A stretch of 64,000 nt of DNA from Bacteroidaceae bacterium (GCA_017531985.1 JAFXJY010000019.1:65009-129008); one strand, 5' to 3'; positions 54,765-64,000 are shown, counted from the stretch's first letter. The notes: generated from the sequence alone by a model not told the origin. Numbers and translations: made by a program.

Positions 54765-55289
54765 TTAACGGATGATTTTCTTAGTCTGTACTTGTGTACC
54801 ACTGGTGGCACGCACAATATATATGCCCGATGCATAGTTGCTAATATCGACGAATGCTTGTGCCTGACGAGGTGTTGACACATGCAACAATTGCCCCTGT
54901 GTATTGAACAGTTGCACGCAATCAATAGATGTGTTACTCAAAATGTTGACTGTATGAGTTGCCGACATATAACGAATGGTAAAGTCACTGCTTTGAGTAT
55001 CTTCAATACCTGTGAATGCCTGTTCGCCAAATGTTATTTTCAACAATTCGGTATATGGAACGGTCTGCTGCCGATTCGATGAAGTCAGATGCACTGTAAG
55101 AGACTCATCCGAGAATGTCACTTTGTTCACCTCCTCAACCTGATAGGACATCTCATAGACCGAAGATGCACCATAAATGTTCAAGTAGCAACTCTCTTCG
55201 GCATGAATATCAACGACGGTCGCTACTGCTATAATAGCTGCCGCAATGACTCGCCAAGGTAGCATGCGGGGTTTCTTCTGCTGTTTCAT
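54765..55289 (-). CDS. Very small T9SS cargo protein
   Basis: 174 residues. An N-terminal signal anchor follows a basic start (KQQKKPR). Residues 35-90 hold a short beta module (VEEVNKVTFSDESLTVHL, then LLKITF), like the module at the head of the SUMF1-fold neighbour. The last 75 residues are a type A T9SS sorting domain: YMSATHTVNIL, VQLFNTQGQLL, YASGIYIVRATSG and a KKIIR end. With so little besides signal and sorting tail, it may serve as an adaptor or anchor for a partner, most simply the next gene. That is inference. First gene of the pair. Confidence 0.8.
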   Translation of the reverse strand: MKQQKKPRMLPWRVIAAAIIAVATVVDIHAEESCYLNIYGASSVYEMSYQVEEVNKVTFSDESLTVHLTSSNRQQTVPYTELLKITFGEQAFTGIEDTQSSDFTIRYMSATHTVNILSNTSIDCVQLFNTQGQLLHVSTPRQAQAFVDISNYASGIYIVRATSGTQVQTKKIIR

Positions 55290-55660
55290 GTTTTCATACT
55301 TTTTTATTGGTTAACGTATGCAAGGATAATTTTTCAAAATTATCTGAATTTACACTCTATTTACTACTTTTTCGAAAGAAAACGCAAATATTTTCTTATA
55401 CTTCGACCACAAATATAATTATTTTCTTAATAATTTTATACAAATCATCATATTTATATAAAATTCAATTCAAATTTCATATCTTTTAACAATCTCAAAG
55501 AATTATAGAAAGGCCGTAGGGCAAACAATAGAGGGTAGAAGTTGCAAAATGGTGAAGATTGCCACCGATATATAACAATTATTATGGTCATAAATCTTGT
55601 TTAAGAATAAAAATTTATTTTTCTTTGCATGAGTAAAATTTAACTACAAAGTATAACAGC
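55290..55660. other. AT-rich intergenic region
   Basis: 371 bp between divergent units. No convincing frame, hairpin or tRNA. On the minus side TATCCTTG at 55321-55328 is a one-mismatch -7 box for the T9SS cargo gene. On the plus side TTTCTTTGC near 55620-55628 is a weak candidate for the ABC operon. Confidence 0.4.
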
Positions 55661-56599
55661 ATGTATTATCTCGAAGCGAAAAATATTGTCAAGCAATATG
55701 CCTCACACAGAGCCTTGGACAATGTTACCGTACAAGTACCCGAAAATCACATATACGGATTGTTAGGACCCAATGGTGCAGGAAAAACAACTCTTATAAG
55801 AATTATCAACCATATTACCGGTCCTGATAGTGGTGAGGTATATATCAACGGTAGGCTGTCGATACCATCGGATGTGGAGCATATAGGCTACCTGCCCGAG
55901 GAACGAGGTCTGTACAAGAAGATGAAAGTGGGTGAACAATTGATGTATCTGGCTCGTCTGAAAGGACTGACTCGCAACGATGCCAAGAATCAGATAAAGC
56001 ATTGGTTGAACAAGTTTGACATTGCCGACTGGGAGAAGAAGAAAGTAGAAGAACTGTCGAAAGGTATGCAACAGAAAATACAGTTTATCGCCACTGTAAT
56101 ACACCGTCCCAAGCTACTAATATTTGACGAACCGTTCAGTGGTTTTGACCCTGTCAATGCCAACTTGTTGAAAAACGAAATTCTCGAACTGAGGAAAGAG
56201 GGTGCAACAATTATCTTCTCGACTCACAACATGGGATCGGTAGAGGAAATATGCGATGAAATAACCCTTATCAATCGTTCGCGTGTTGTACTGCAAGGTG
56301 AAATTAATGCTATTCGCCAAGCTCACAAAAAGCACCTATTCAAGGTTACATATAAAGCAGATGAGACAATACCTGCACAGACGTTACACAGCAATGACAT
56401 CTATCATGTAATGGAGTATGGTCAATCGAGTGGTTACAATACAGCTATCGTCCGCAAAAGCGACAAGGCAACCACCAATAATGAGTTGATTACAGCCATG
56501 ATGCGTGAATGCCAACTTGCAACTTTCGAAGAGATATTACCCTCAATGAACGAGATATTCATTGATACTGTTGGAGAACCAGTTAATCCCGAAGCTTAA
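55661..56599 (+). CDS. ABC transporter ATP-binding protein (NatA-like)
   Basis: 312 residues. Cytoplasmic ATPase of an export-type ABC system. Walker A GPNGAGKTT near 37-45, signature LSKGMQQKIQF near 133-143, Walker B LLIFDEPFSGFDP near 153-165 and a switch His in STHNMGSVEE near 190. A C-terminal 80-residue extension matches the DrrA/NatA group. The permease gene begins 21 bp later. Confidence 0.93.
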   Translation: MYYLEAKNIVKQYASHRALDNVTVQVPENHIYGLLGPNGAGKTTLIRIINHITGPDSGEVYINGRLSIPSDVEHIGYLPEERGLYKKMKVGEQLMYLARLKGLTRNDAKNQIKHWLNKFDIADWEKKKVEELSKGMQQKIQFIATVIHRPKLLIFDEPFSGFDPVNANLLKNEILELRKEGATIIFSTHNMGSVEEICDEITLINRSRVVLQGEINAIRQAHKKHLFKVTYKADETIPAQTLHSNDIYHVMEYGQSSGYNTAIVRKSDKATTNNELITAMMRECQLATFEEILPSMNEIFIDTVGEPVNPEA

Positions 56600-56620
56600 T
56601 CAGAAAAAATTATAATCATT

Positions 56621-57943
56621 ATGAGCAAAATTCCATTAATTATAGAGAGTGAATACATGTCACGAGTGAGAAAGAAATCATTTCTCATCATGACTATCCT
56701 CACCCCGGTGCTGATGGTTCTATTGTGTAGTGTTCCTGCGATGCTTACCCTATTCGACAACAGCGAGATGCGACAAGTGACCATTGTTGACCAGACGGGG
56801 TTGTACGAAGATGTATATGCCAGTGATGATGAATATACCTACACCTACCTCAACTCAGAGACAACAACCGAGCAGATGCGTAGCGATGAAGAACCCTATG
56901 CTTACATAGTTATTACCGACAACTTGTTGCTCAAACCCAATGCCATGACCATATACTCACACAAGCAGACAACTGCGAGCTTTGAGATAGAAGTAGAAAG
57001 CAAGATGGAAGAGTATCTGCATGATGTTAAATTGGCATCGTACGACATTCCCAATCTGCAACAGATTATCGAAGAGAGCAATGTGCGATTGGATGTAAGT
57101 TCTATAAGATTTGACGAAGAGGGTGATACACAGACCTCGGCCGGTCTTGCCACTGCTGTGGGCATGATTTCGACATTTCTTATTTACATTTTCCTCTTTG
57201 CATACGGTGGTATGGTCATGAACAGTGTCATGCAAGAAAAGACCAACCGCATAGTAGAGGTAATGGTATCATCGGTCAAACCATTCGACCTGATGATAGG
57301 TAAGATAATCAGTGTAGGACTTGTAGGTCTCACACAGATAGGTATATGGGTGATTCTTATCATAGGATTGGGTATAGGAGTAAGTCTTGCATTCGGGTTG
57401 CCACTACTGAGTGGAGAGGGAGCCGACATAATGGCACAAACTCAGACAATGGGTGGTACTGACACCACAACAGCTATTGACCCGGATATGCTGGATATGA
57501 TGCAGACCTTTGCCGGCATCGATTTCACAATGATAATCATATGCCTCATACTCTACTTCATAGGTGGTTATGTGCTGTATGCTTCACTTTTTGCAGCCAT
57601 AGGTTCGGCTGTTGACAATGAAGCCGACACCAACCAATTTATGATACCCATAACATTCATCATTCTTTTTGCTTTCTATGTGGGTATATTCAGTGCCGAA
57701 AATCCAGAAGGCGGATTGGCTTGGTGGTGTTCAATGATACCCTTTACCTCACCCATTGTCATGATGGTACGCATCCCCTTCGGCGTAGCTGTGTGGGAGA
57801 TTATACTATCGCTTGTTATTCTTTTTGCCTCATCATTGGGCATGACTTGGGTGGCAGGTCGCATCTATCGTGTGGGTATCTTGCTTTACGGCAAGAAGCC
57901 TTCGTATAAAGAATTATTTAAATGGATAAAATATAAAGCCTGA
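56621..57943 (+). CDS. ABC-2 type permease (NatB-like)
   Basis: 440 residues. One span near 20-42, a large extracytoplasmic domain to about 180, then five to six spans, with the ABC-2 permease helix pair around AYGGMVMNSVMQEKTNRIVEVMVSSVKPFDLMIGK read in parts (195-230). Partner of the preceding ATPase. NatAB exports sodium in Bacillus, while other members export drugs or peptides; substrate is not evident. A Met/Thr/Gly-rich loop near 265-290 is a local oddity. Confidence 0.9.
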   Translation: MSKIPLIIESEYMSRVRKKSFLIMTILTPVLMVLLCSVPAMLTLFDNSEMRQVTIVDQTGLYEDVYASDDEYTYTYLNSETTTEQMRSDEEPYAYIVITDNLLLKPNAMTIYSHKQTTASFEIEVESKMEEYLHDVKLASYDIPNLQQIIEESNVRLDVSSIRFDEEGDTQTSAGLATAVGMISTFLIYIFLFAYGGMVMNSVMQEKTNRIVEVMVSSVKPFDLMIGKIISVGLVGLTQIGIWVILIIGLGIGVSLAFGLPLLSGEGADIMAQTQTMGGTDTTTAIDPDMLDMMQTFAGIDFTMIIICLILYFIGGYVLYASLFAAIGSAVDNEADTNQFMIPITFIILFAFYVGIFSAENPEGGLAWWCSMIPFTSPIVMMVRIPFGVAVWEIILSLVILFASSLGMTWVAGRIYRVGILLYGKKPSYKELFKWIKYKA

Positions 57944-57947
57944 TACC

Positions 57948-58358
57948 ATGAAACGAATCATACTGATAACATCAACTCTGCTTCTGTGTCTTGCCATCCT
58001 TTCGGGGTGCAAGAGTAAGCAACAAGTGGCCAGTTCATTACTACCATCATGGCTCGAAGAGAAAACAGCGACACTCAACGAGCGTCACAGCGAGATAACC
58101 TTGTGGGAGTTTCAAGGAAAAAACTATTATAGTGTATTTGTAAAAGGTCCCGAACGTTCTTACGACATGAATCGCACAACCATATACGATGCCGATGGCA
58201 ATGTACATATGTCATTGGGCGGTCCTCGCAAACGCAGTGAAAAGGAAATGGAATTTTTCCATCAAGCGATCAACAAGGGCATCGTGTGGCAATCGGATGT
58301 TGTGGAGAGAAATGAAAAGAGCGTTATAAAGAAAAGTATAGAGATGAAGAGTGAGTAA
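57948..58358 (+). CDS. Small lipoprotein of unknown function
   Basis: 136 residues. Lipoprotein signal with LSGC at about 18-21. The mature part is a compact alpha/beta sequence (SEITLWEFQGKNYYSVFV, TTIYDADGNVHMSLGG) like other small Bacteroidota lipoproteins, without a named function I can support. Starts 4 bp after the permease stop, so it belongs to the ABC operon and could be an accessory envelope component. Confidence 0.75.
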   Translation: MKRIILITSTLLLCLAILSGCKSKQQVASSLLPSWLEEKTATLNERHSEITLWEFQGKNYYSVFVKGPERSYDMNRTTIYDADGNVHMSLGGPRKRSEKEMEFFHQAINKGIVWQSDVVERNEKSVIKKSIEMKSE

Positions 58359-58390
58359 TTATTGTCAGCTTTACTCATTACTATCATAGA

Positions 58391-58430
58391 ATAGAGGATG
58401 TCTCCACAAGGGAGTCATCCTCTATTTATT
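58391..58430 (+). terminator. Terminator of ABC operon
   Basis: 10-bp stem ATAGAGGATG/CATCCTCTAT (58391-58400, 58416-58425) with an inner CTCC/GGAG, then TTATTT. Confidence 0.85.
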
Positions 58431-58526
58431 TCTGTACGATACATGTCGGCAATATTCATGCCGAGCAGGTCGTATTTCCCTCATTATTCTTAATAACAGT
58501 TGTTACAGTGTAAAACAATAATCGAG

Positions 58527-58568
58527 GAAAAAAGAGACTGTGGCAAAGTATTCTTTGCCACAGTCTCT
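58527..58568 (-). terminator. Terminator of Zn-ribbon gene unit
   Basis: Perfect 16-bp stem (58533-58548 with 58553-58568, AGAGACTGTGGCAAAG), TATT loop, T-run on the minus strand. Confidence 0.92.
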
Positions 58569-58590
58569 CATCCATTATTATGAAACGCTA

Positions 58591-59358
58591 TTATTTGTTT
58601 ACAGTTTCAACGCCTGCGAGTTCAGGGTCAACCATGATACGACCACAGTATTCGCAAACGATAATTTTTTTATGCATTTTGATGTCGAGTTGTCGTTGAG
58701 GGGGTATACGATTGAAGCAACCACCACAAGCATCGCGTTGCACATACACAACAGCCAATCCATTGCGGGCATTCTTGCGAATACGTTTGTAAGCTTGCAA
58801 TAGGCGAGGCTCTATAATAGCCTCAACAGCTTTAACTTTCTCACGTACTTTTTCCTCATCTTGTTTTGTCTCGGCAATGATGTCATCGAGTTCGGCTTTT
58901 TTCTCTTCCAACATAGCAGAACGCTCTTCGAGCAACTCACGACATTGAGTCATCTCGTCGTTGCGACGGGCTATGATGTTGTTGGCCTCACGAATTTTCT
59001 TTTCGTTGGCTTGTATCGAGAGTTCTTGGTACTCAATCTCGCTATTCAACTTGTCAAACTCGTGATTGTTACGCACCTCATCAAGTTGTACCTTGTAACG
59101 CTCAATCTTGTTACGCGATACATGTATCTCATCCTCAAATGCAACTATATCCTTACGATAGTTGACAATAGCAGCTTGGAAGTTTTCGATACGAGTTTCG
59201 AGACCTTTGATTTCGTCATCGAGGTCTTTCACTTCAAGGGGCAATTCGCCACGAAGTGTTTTGATGCGGTCGATTTCCGAATGTAATGTTTGCAATTCGT
59301 AGAGTGATTTCAATTTTTCCTCTACGGTGTACTCTTTTTCTTTTGTTTTTTCGGCCAT
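58591..59358 (-). CDS. Coiled-coil protein with C4-type zinc ribbon
   Basis: 255 residues. About 190 residues of heptad-rich coiled coil are followed by a zinc ribbon with two Cys pairs (CGGCFNRIPP near 211-220 and CEYCGRIMVDPELAG near 235-249). This is the CT398/HP0958-like family, members of which have been linked to RNA handling, secretion or flagellar roles in other phyla; its job in Bacteroidota is not settled. Starts 3 bp after nif3, so translation is probably coupled. A TACCTTTG box at 59409-59416 on the minus strand may add an internal promoter. Confidence 0.88.
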   Translation of the reverse strand: MAEKTKEKEYTVEEKLKSLYELQTLHSEIDRIKTLRGELPLEVKDLDDEIKGLETRIENFQAAIVNYRKDIVAFEDEIHVSRNKIERYKVQLDEVRNNHEFDKLNSEIEYQELSIQANEKKIREANNIIARRNDEMTQCRELLEERSAMLEEKKAELDDIIAETKQDEEKVREKVKAVEAIIEPRLLQAYKRIRKNARNGLAVVYVQRDACGGCFNRIPPQRQLDIKMHKKIIVCEYCGRIMVDPELAGVETVNK

Positions 59359-59361
59359 TGC

Positions 59362-60453
59362 TTACAGATATTTTATCGGATTTGTGTCTACATTTGTGTA
59401 GTAGGTTGCAAAGGTAGGAAATTTTTTTGTAATTACATCACAAAATATTGTTTTTGTGTGTTGTTCGCTTTCGTAGTGTCCTATCTCAGCCAAGATAATC
59501 TCTTGTTCATGCCCGAAGAAAGGGTGATATCCAATCTCTCCGGTTATGAAAATGTCGGCTCGAGCTGCGACTGCACTATTGATAAGTGAGCTGCCTGCAC
59601 CACCACACAAGGCTACACGTCGTACAGTGCGATGGGTGGCATCGGTGTGCCTTATGCATCCGCAGTTCATCATTTGCTTGACCTGCTGCATGAAGGATAA
59701 GGCATCCGTTTCCTGTGGCAGATTACCTACAACGCCTATTCCTACCGATGAGTAGTCATTGGCAATGGGCAGAAGGTCGTAAGCAGGTTCTTCATAGGGA
59801 TGTGTTTCCAACAGAGCCTTTATCACTCGCGACTTGATGTAACGTGGCAATATTACTTCGAGACGACACTCGGGTTCATGATGCAACTCGCCATGCTTTC
59901 CGCAATAGGGATGTGTACCCTCTCCGGCACGGAAAGTTCCCACACCTTCTTCTGCATAACTGCAACAATCATATCGACCTATTGCACCGGCACCGGCTGC
60001 AAAAAGAGCCGAACGAACTTCGTCAAGATGTGTCGTGGGAAGATAGGTTACGAGTTTGAATAGCATGTCGGTAGCGGGCTGTAAGACAGCAACATCGGTA
60101 AGTCCCAACATTTCAGCCCAGCGATGATTGACAGCCACTGCATCAAGATTGGTGTGTGCTGCATATATGGCAATACCATGTCGCAAAGCTTTCATAACCA
60201 CTCGTTCTATATAGTTGGCACCCACTATGCGACGCAAGGGGCGAAACAATAGAGGATGGTGTGCCACAATAAGATTGACACCGAGTGCAACAGCCTCATC
60301 AACAACAGCTTCGGTCACATCGACACACAACAGAGCTCCGGTGGCTTGCACCGAGGCATCGCCCACTTGAAGTCCTGCATTGTCATAACTTTCTTGCAGA
60401 GCCAAAGGGGCAAACTCCTCGATAGCCGATATGATTTGTCGTATGGTTGGCAT
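59362..60453 (-). CDS. Nif3-like dinuclear metal-centre protein
   Basis: 363 residues. Nif3/YqfO family with two metal ions bound by His, Asp and Glu: VAHHPLLFRP near 64-73, YAAHTNLDAV near 97-106 and GEIGYHPFFGHEQ near 307-319. The ~110-residue middle insert (about 130-235, with HPYEEPAYDLLP) is the CutA/PII-like module of the YqfO type. Activity is uncertain; GTP cyclohydrolase-like and regulatory roles have been proposed. Lies 15 bp behind aspS. Confidence 0.92.
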   Translation of the reverse strand: MPTIRQIISAIEEFAPLALQESYDNAGLQVGDASVQATGALLCVDVTEAVVDEAVALGVNLIVAHHPLLFRPLRRIVGANYIERVVMKALRHGIAIYAAHTNLDAVAVNHRWAEMLGLTDVAVLQPATDMLFKLVTYLPTTHLDEVRSALFAAGAGAIGRYDCCSYAEEGVGTFRAGEGTHPYCGKHGELHHEPECRLEVILPRYIKSRVIKALLETHPYEEPAYDLLPIANDYSSVGIGVVGNLPQETDALSFMQQVKQMMNCGCIRHTDATHRTVRRVALCGGAGSSLINSAVAARADIFITGEIGYHPFFGHEQEIILAEIGHYESEQHTKTIFCDVITKKFPTFATYYTNVDTNPIKYL

Positions 60454-60468
60454 ACTACTTATTCAATA

Positions 60469-62229
60469 TTATTTTTCGTCTTTTAGTGCTACTTCGATAC
60501 ACAACTCATCGAGTTGCTCCTGAGCGATGGTTGAGGGAGCATCCATCATGACATCGCGACCCGAATTGTTCTTGGGGAAGGCAATACAGTCACGAATGGA
60601 GTCAAGTCCGGCGAAGATTGAGACAAATCGGTCGAGACCGAATGCCAATCCGCCATGAGGGGGAGCACCATACTTAAATGCGTTCATCAAGAAACCAAAT
60701 TGAGCTTGTGCTTGCTCGGGGGTAAAGCCTAAGAGCTTGAACATTGTATCCTGCAACTGGCTGTCATGTATACGAATAGAACCACCGCCAAGTTCTACGC
60801 CATTTACTACCATGTCGTAGGCATTGGCACGCACAGCTCCGGGATTACTTTCGAGCAGATGTATATCCTCGGGTTTGGGTGACGTAAAGGGGTGGTGCAT
60901 AGCATAGAAACGTTGTGTCTCGTCGTCCCACTCAAACAAGGGGAAATCGATAACCCACAAGGGTGAATAGACGTTCTTGTCGCGGAGTCCCAATCGGCTA
61001 CCCATTTCCAGACGCAGTTCACACAATGCCTTACGAGTCTTCATGGTGTCACCGGCAAGGATGAGCATGAGATCGCCGGGAGCGGCTTCAAAACGCTCAG
61101 CCCAAGCACGCAAATCGTCGGCAGTGTAGAACTTGTCGACCGATGACTTGAAATTGCCGCTTTCATCATAACGCACCCACACAAGTCCCTTAGCTCCTAT
61201 CTGTGGACGTTTCACAAATTCGGTCAGTTCATCAATCTGCTTGCGAGTATATCCTGCACAGCCTTTACAACAGATACCACCTACATAAGGTACGCTGTCG
61301 AACACCACAAAGTTGCGACCTTCGGTAAGGTCTTTCAACTCTACAAACTTCATTTCAAATCGAGTATCGGGCTTGTCGCTACCATAATACTTCATGGCAT
61401 CGGCCCACGACATGCGAGGGAAGGGCTCGGTAAAATCGATATTCTTGATATACTTGAAGAGGTGCTTGGCCATACCCTCAAAGACATTCAACACATCCTC
61501 TTGCTCGACAAACGACATTTCACAGTCAATCTGTGTAAACTCGGGCTGACGGTCGGCACGCAGGTCTTCATCGCGGAAACATTTCACAATCTGGAAATAG
61601 CGATCGAAACCCGACACCATGAGTAACTGTTTGAGTGTCTGGGGCGACTGGGGTAAAGCATAAAACTCACCCGGATTCATGCGTGAAGGCACTACAAAGT
61701 CGCGAGCACCTTCGGGGGTCGACTTGATGAGAACAGGAGTCTCCACTTCCAAGAAATTCTGAGCATCGAGATAACGACGCACTTCAAAGGCCATCTTATG
61801 ACGCAATTCAAGATTGCGTCGTACGGCGTTACGACGGAGGTCGAGGTATCGATATTGCATACGCAGATCATCCCCTCCATCGGTATCATCTTCAATAGTG
61901 AAAGGGGGTACGATAGAGGCATTGAGGATAGTGAGACGATTAACAATAATTTCAATCTCTCCTGTCTCTATACGGTTATTTTTATTACTACGCTCGGCCA
62001 CGTCGCCGGTCACTTGTATGACATACTCACGTCCAAGTTTATTGGCCTGCTCACACAATTCGGCATCTACTTCTTGGTTAAAAACCAACTGCGTGAGGCC
62101 ATATCGGTCACGCAGGTCGACAAAAGTCATACCACCCATCTTGCGAGTGCGTTGTACCCAACCACACAAGGTTACGGTACTTCCGGCATCGCTCAGGCGT
62201 AATTCTCCACAAGTTTTTGTCCTGTACAT
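60469..62229 (-). CDS. aspS: Aspartyl-tRNA synthetase
   Basis: 586 residues, bacterial-type length. Class II synthetase charging tRNA-Asp, whose gene lies at 12653. N-terminal OB-fold anticodon-binding domain ([24 protein letters not shown] read in parts, 18-42); motif 2 near [18 protein letters not shown] (217-234); a ~130-residue GAD insertion; motif 3 [10 protein letters not shown] near 537-546. Head of an aspS-nif3-Zn-ribbon operon with its own promoter. Confidence 0.97.
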   Translation of the reverse strand: MYRTKTCGELRLSDAGSTVTLCGWVQRTRKMGGMTFVDLRDRYGLTQLVFNQEVDAELCEQANKLGREYVIQVTGDVAERSNKNNRIETGEIEIIVNRLTILNASIVPPFTIEDDTDGGDDLRMQYRYLDLRRNAVRRNLELRHKMAFEVRRYLDAQNFLEVETPVLIKSTPEGARDFVVPSRMNPGEFYALPQSPQTLKQLLMVSGFDRYFQIVKCFRDEDLRADRQPEFTQIDCEMSFVEQEDVLNVFEGMAKHLFKYIKNIDFTEPFPRMSWADAMKYYGSDKPDTRFEMKFVELKDLTEGRNFVVFDSVPYVGGICCKGCAGYTRKQIDELTEFVKRPQIGAKGLVWVRYDESGNFKSSVDKFYTADDLRAWAERFEAAPGDLMLILAGDTMKTRKALCELRLEMGSRLGLRDKNVYSPLWVIDFPLFEWDDETQRFYAMHHPFTSPKPEDIHLLESNPGAVRANAYDMVVNGVELGGGSIRIHDSQLQDTMFKLLGFTPEQAQAQFGFLMNAFKYGAPPHGGLAFGLDRFVSIFAGLDSIRDCIAFPKNNSGRDVMMDAPSTIAQEQLDELCIEVALKDEK

Positions 62230-62295
62230 TGTATTTATATTTTGAGTTTTTGAATTATCTTATCGCTTAGCTTCAATAATGCAACTATAACCTTG

Positions 62296-62329
62296 CAAAA
62301 TTACAAAAAAAATAGCAGCTAATCGCAAA
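62296..62329 (-). promoter_or_regulatory. Promoter of aspS operon
   Basis: Minus-strand TAATTTTG at 62296-62303 and TTTTG beginning at 62329, about 21 bp apart; leader about 60 nt. Confidence 0.6.
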
Positions 62330-62528
62330 AGGCGGATTTTTTTTAAGAGAACTTCATAATATTACCCCCCAATATAGTCTCCAATAATCACCGCCGACCT
62401 GTTCGATATATTTTTGTCTCGTATCGCTCAACATAACACATTGAAACGGAAATGGCATCTATCCAGCCAGAGGCATAGGGTGGTAACCTCACACATTGTT
62501 ATTACTACCAGTAAAATGGTAGACTGCA
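62330..62528. other. Intergenic region between aspS promoter and rpsP terminator
   Basis: About 200 bp without a convincing coding frame. Small local inverted bits (TACTACCAG / ATGGTAG around 62503-62521) but nothing I can name. Confidence 0.4.
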
Positions 62529-62562
62529 CAAAAAAAGAGTGTATCACATGGATACACTCTTT
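62529..62562 (-). terminator. Terminator of rpsP
   Basis: Perfect 12-bp stem (62534-62545 with 62551-62562, AAAGAGTGTATC) and a T-run on the minus strand. Confidence 0.9.
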
Positions 62563-62593
62563 ACTATGCTGTCACAACGACATCAGTCGCAAT

Positions 62594-63148
62594 TTATTCA
62601 GCACTTTCGGCAGGAGCTTCGGCAGCTTCTTCTGCGGGAGCAGCTTCAGCGGCAGCAGCAGCGGCGGCCTCAGCAGCAGCACGAGCCAACTCGGCTTTCT
62701 TGTTAGCTACACGCTCAGCGATAGTTTTGTTAACCTCTTTCTCAGCTTCAAGACGGGCAGCAGCCTCAGCCTTGGCAGCCTCGCGGTTTTTGTTTTTCAA
62801 AGCTGACGCAGCGTTAGCTTTGCTATCCTTCCATGCTTGGAAACATTGCTCAGCAACTTCCTCGGTGAAAGCACCTTTCTTAACACCGCCCATGAGGTGT
62901 TTTTTCAACAATACACCTTCGTGTGAGAGAATGCTACGAACTGTGTCGGTGGGTTGAGCACCTACATTGAGCCAATACAAAGCACGCTCGAAATTCAAAT
63001 TTATTGTAGCAGGATTAGTGTTCGGATTATAAGAACCTACCCTTTCAATAAATTTGCCATCACGTGGCGCCCTGCTATCAGCGACTACGATTTGATAGAA
63101 CGCATAATCTTTGTGACCATGACGTTGTAATCTGATTTTTGTTGCCAT
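62594..63148 (-). CDS. rpsP: 30S ribosomal protein S16 with Ala/Glu-rich extension
   Basis: 184 residues. The first ~80 are S16 proper: [24 protein letters not shown] in two parts, [33 protein letters not shown]. The remaining ~100 form a charged helix followed by Ala/Glu/Pro repeats ([17 protein letters not shown]). E. coli S16 is 82 residues, and such tails are known in Bacteroidota. The tail is low-complexity and its role is unknown. Monocistronic, with strong promoter and terminator. Confidence 0.96.
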   Translation of the reverse strand: MATKIRLQRHGHKDYAFYQIVVADSRAPRDGKFIERVGSYNPNTNPATINLNFERALYWLNVGAQPTDTVRSILSHEGVLLKKHLMGGVKKGAFTEEVAEQCFQAWKDSKANAASALKNKNREAAKAEAAARLEAEKEVNKTIAERVANKKAELARAAAEAAAAAAAEAAPAEEAAEAPAESAE

Positions 63149-63188
63149 TTGAAATTTGTTTTTAAGTTGTTTTTTGCATTAGCGGTTG

Positions 63189-63220
63189 CAAAGGTAGTTA
63201 TTTCCATCTATTCTCACAAA
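63189..63220 (-). promoter_or_regulatory. Promoter of rpsP
   Basis: Minus-strand TACCTTTG at 63189-63196 and TTTG at 63217-63220, spacing 20 bp; leader about 35 nt. Confidence 0.7.
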
Positions 63221-63399
63221 TTTTTCAGGCGTTTTATTTTCTTGCGACTTAAATTTTTCTTCAACAATGTCTTATATTAAGCCTATACTTCGCTACAACA
63301 TGTAACGGTACACCATTTCACTACCGGAAATTGTGCTATACACAAAACAAAACGCACCCGACTATGCAGCCTGTGCGTTCTGTTGTTGTGTAAAATATC

Positions 63400-63835
63400 T
63401 CATCATCCACTTTTAATATCCACCTTTCACATTTCGCCTCTCGGCTATCCCTCCCTAATCGATCACTCGCCTCTCATAACAATCCTCCCTACCATGTTAT
63501 CACTCTACTATTTACACTCCCTATTTATGCTCCCCTCTCTACTATTGTCCTCTGTTTACCCATCCTCTCTCCACCTCCCGTATAGTCCCTCCCTCATTCT
63601 CCTTCTGTGCGGCTCTCGTCAACGTTCTTGAAACATTCCCCTGTATCACTCGTATATCTAAAAAAATCCACCTCCCTAATGAATCACTCATCCCCTCCCC
63701 CTATTGATGGGTTCCACTCTATTCTTTTTTTGTATATCGATATTCATGAGATATTCCTGTTTCACTCGATATTTTTCCTTTACATCTAATAAGGACAGAT
63801 GCTTCGCTCAAAAACTAACACCGCAACCGCCATAT
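63400..63835. repeat. G-poor polypyrimidine intergenic stretch with degenerate repeats
   Basis: The plus strand here is mostly C and T with A; for example 63481-63600 has about 6 G in 120 bases. Loose repeats are visible: CCTCCCTAATCGATCACTC near 63450 against CCTCCCTAATGAATCACTC near 63671, and CCTGTATCACTCGTATATC near 63640 against CCTGTTTCACTCGATATTT near 63757. Open frames in it look random. Confidence 0.5.
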
Positions 63836-63844
63836 TAACAAGTT

Positions 63845-64000
63845 TTAACCACTTATACATCCATCCACCAGAGCATCCGCTATCTTTATGGCGAGACTAT
63901 GCATCTCAACGTCACATTTAAGATATTCCGGAATAGCATTATAGCCCATAGCCGCACCCAGTATATTTCCCGCAATGGCAGCTGTCGAGTCACTATCACC
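63845..64000 (-). CDS. ADP-ribosylglycohydrolase family protein (N-terminal part outside window)
   Basis: The last 51 codons of a minus-strand gene that enters from the right edge; stop TAA at 63845-63847. The fragment opens with GDSDSTAAIAGNILGAAMG, matching the C-terminal metal-binding segment of the DraG/ARH family (usually GDTDTxxAIAGxLxGA), in which the acidic residues bind the catalytic Mg or Mn ions. These enzymes remove ADP-ribose from proteins or small molecules. The target cannot be inferred without the rest. Confidence 0.8.
   Translation of the reverse strand, partial: GDSDSTAAIAGNILGAAMGYNAIPEYLKCDVEMHSLAIKIADALVDGCISG

Noticed and set aside
1-64000. CRISPR array
   Set aside because: No regularly spaced direct repeats and no cas genes were seen anywhere in the window.

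Overview
The window is a piece of a Bacteroidales (phylum Bacteroidota) chromosome. Four things point there: promoters of the phylum's own type (a -33 TTG/TTTG, about 20 bp, then a -7 TAnnTTTG); type IX secretion (T9SS) C-terminal sorting domains at 13049-15475 and 54765-55289; a ribosomal protein S16 with an Ala/Glu-rich tail; and phylum-typical families such as DUF4922, SUMF1-like lipid-era surface proteins and reverse rubrerythrin. The T9SS domains argue against Bacteroides itself. I cannot place it below order. About 45 genes are visible, including one partial gene at each edge, one tRNA-Asp and one gene remnant. No rRNA, CRISPR array, integrase or complete insertion sequence was seen.

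Layout. 1-610: end of an acyltransferase-3 gene. 805-3079: nfnA-nfnB electron-bifurcating flavoprotein pair. 3224-8092: a lone 1622-residue protein with a DUF4062/TIR-like N-terminus, a P-loop NTPase and a long helical C-terminus, built like a STAND immune protein. 8306-8739: repeat-rich intergenic region. 8740-9760: rubrerythrin and a PerR-like regulator. 9933-12072: LolC/E-type permease and a SPOUT RNA methylase. 12075-12726: gene remnant beside tRNA-Asp. 13049-16022: T9SS-exported C10 protease and a lipoprotein. 16401-18705: an RSH protein with a damaged synthetase domain, followed by a free-standing FtsZ C-terminal-domain-like protein. 18871-21108: phosphate transporter.

21237-31754 is one tightly packed operon for peptidoglycan turnover and salvage: a secreted amidase-like protein, a glycosyltransferase, a DUF4922 enzyme, SpoIID/LytB, AmpG, NamZ, an amino-sugar kinase and an RsmI-like methylase. 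Its promoter carries a perfect palindrome. 32309-36745 holds an AAA ATPase with a long, structured-looking leader, then an Rck/Rossmann-RyR membrane protein overlapped by a small RyR-domain gene. 37182-46760 is mostly housekeeping and degradative: nadE, DUF2975 plus Xre regulator, M16 protease, GH53 galactanase, methionine sulfoxide reductase and YgiQ radical SAM enzyme.

46925-53635 is rel, a 7TM-HD phosphodiesterase and dnaG in a row. On the minus strand, 53808-55289 encodes a SUMF1-fold protein and a very small T9SS cargo. 55661-58358 is an ABC exporter with a lipoprotein. 58591-63148, also minus, is a Zn-ribbon coiled-coil protein, Nif3, aspS and rpsP. A G-poor polypyrimidine stretch follows, then the end of an ADP-ribosylglycohydrolase gene at the right edge.

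The best candidates for undescribed biology are the FtsZ-tail-like protein coupled to a hydrolase-only RSH gene, the lone STAND-like protein with its odd upstream repeats, and the AAA / RyR-channel locus. All function calls come from reading motifs by eye; no database search was run.
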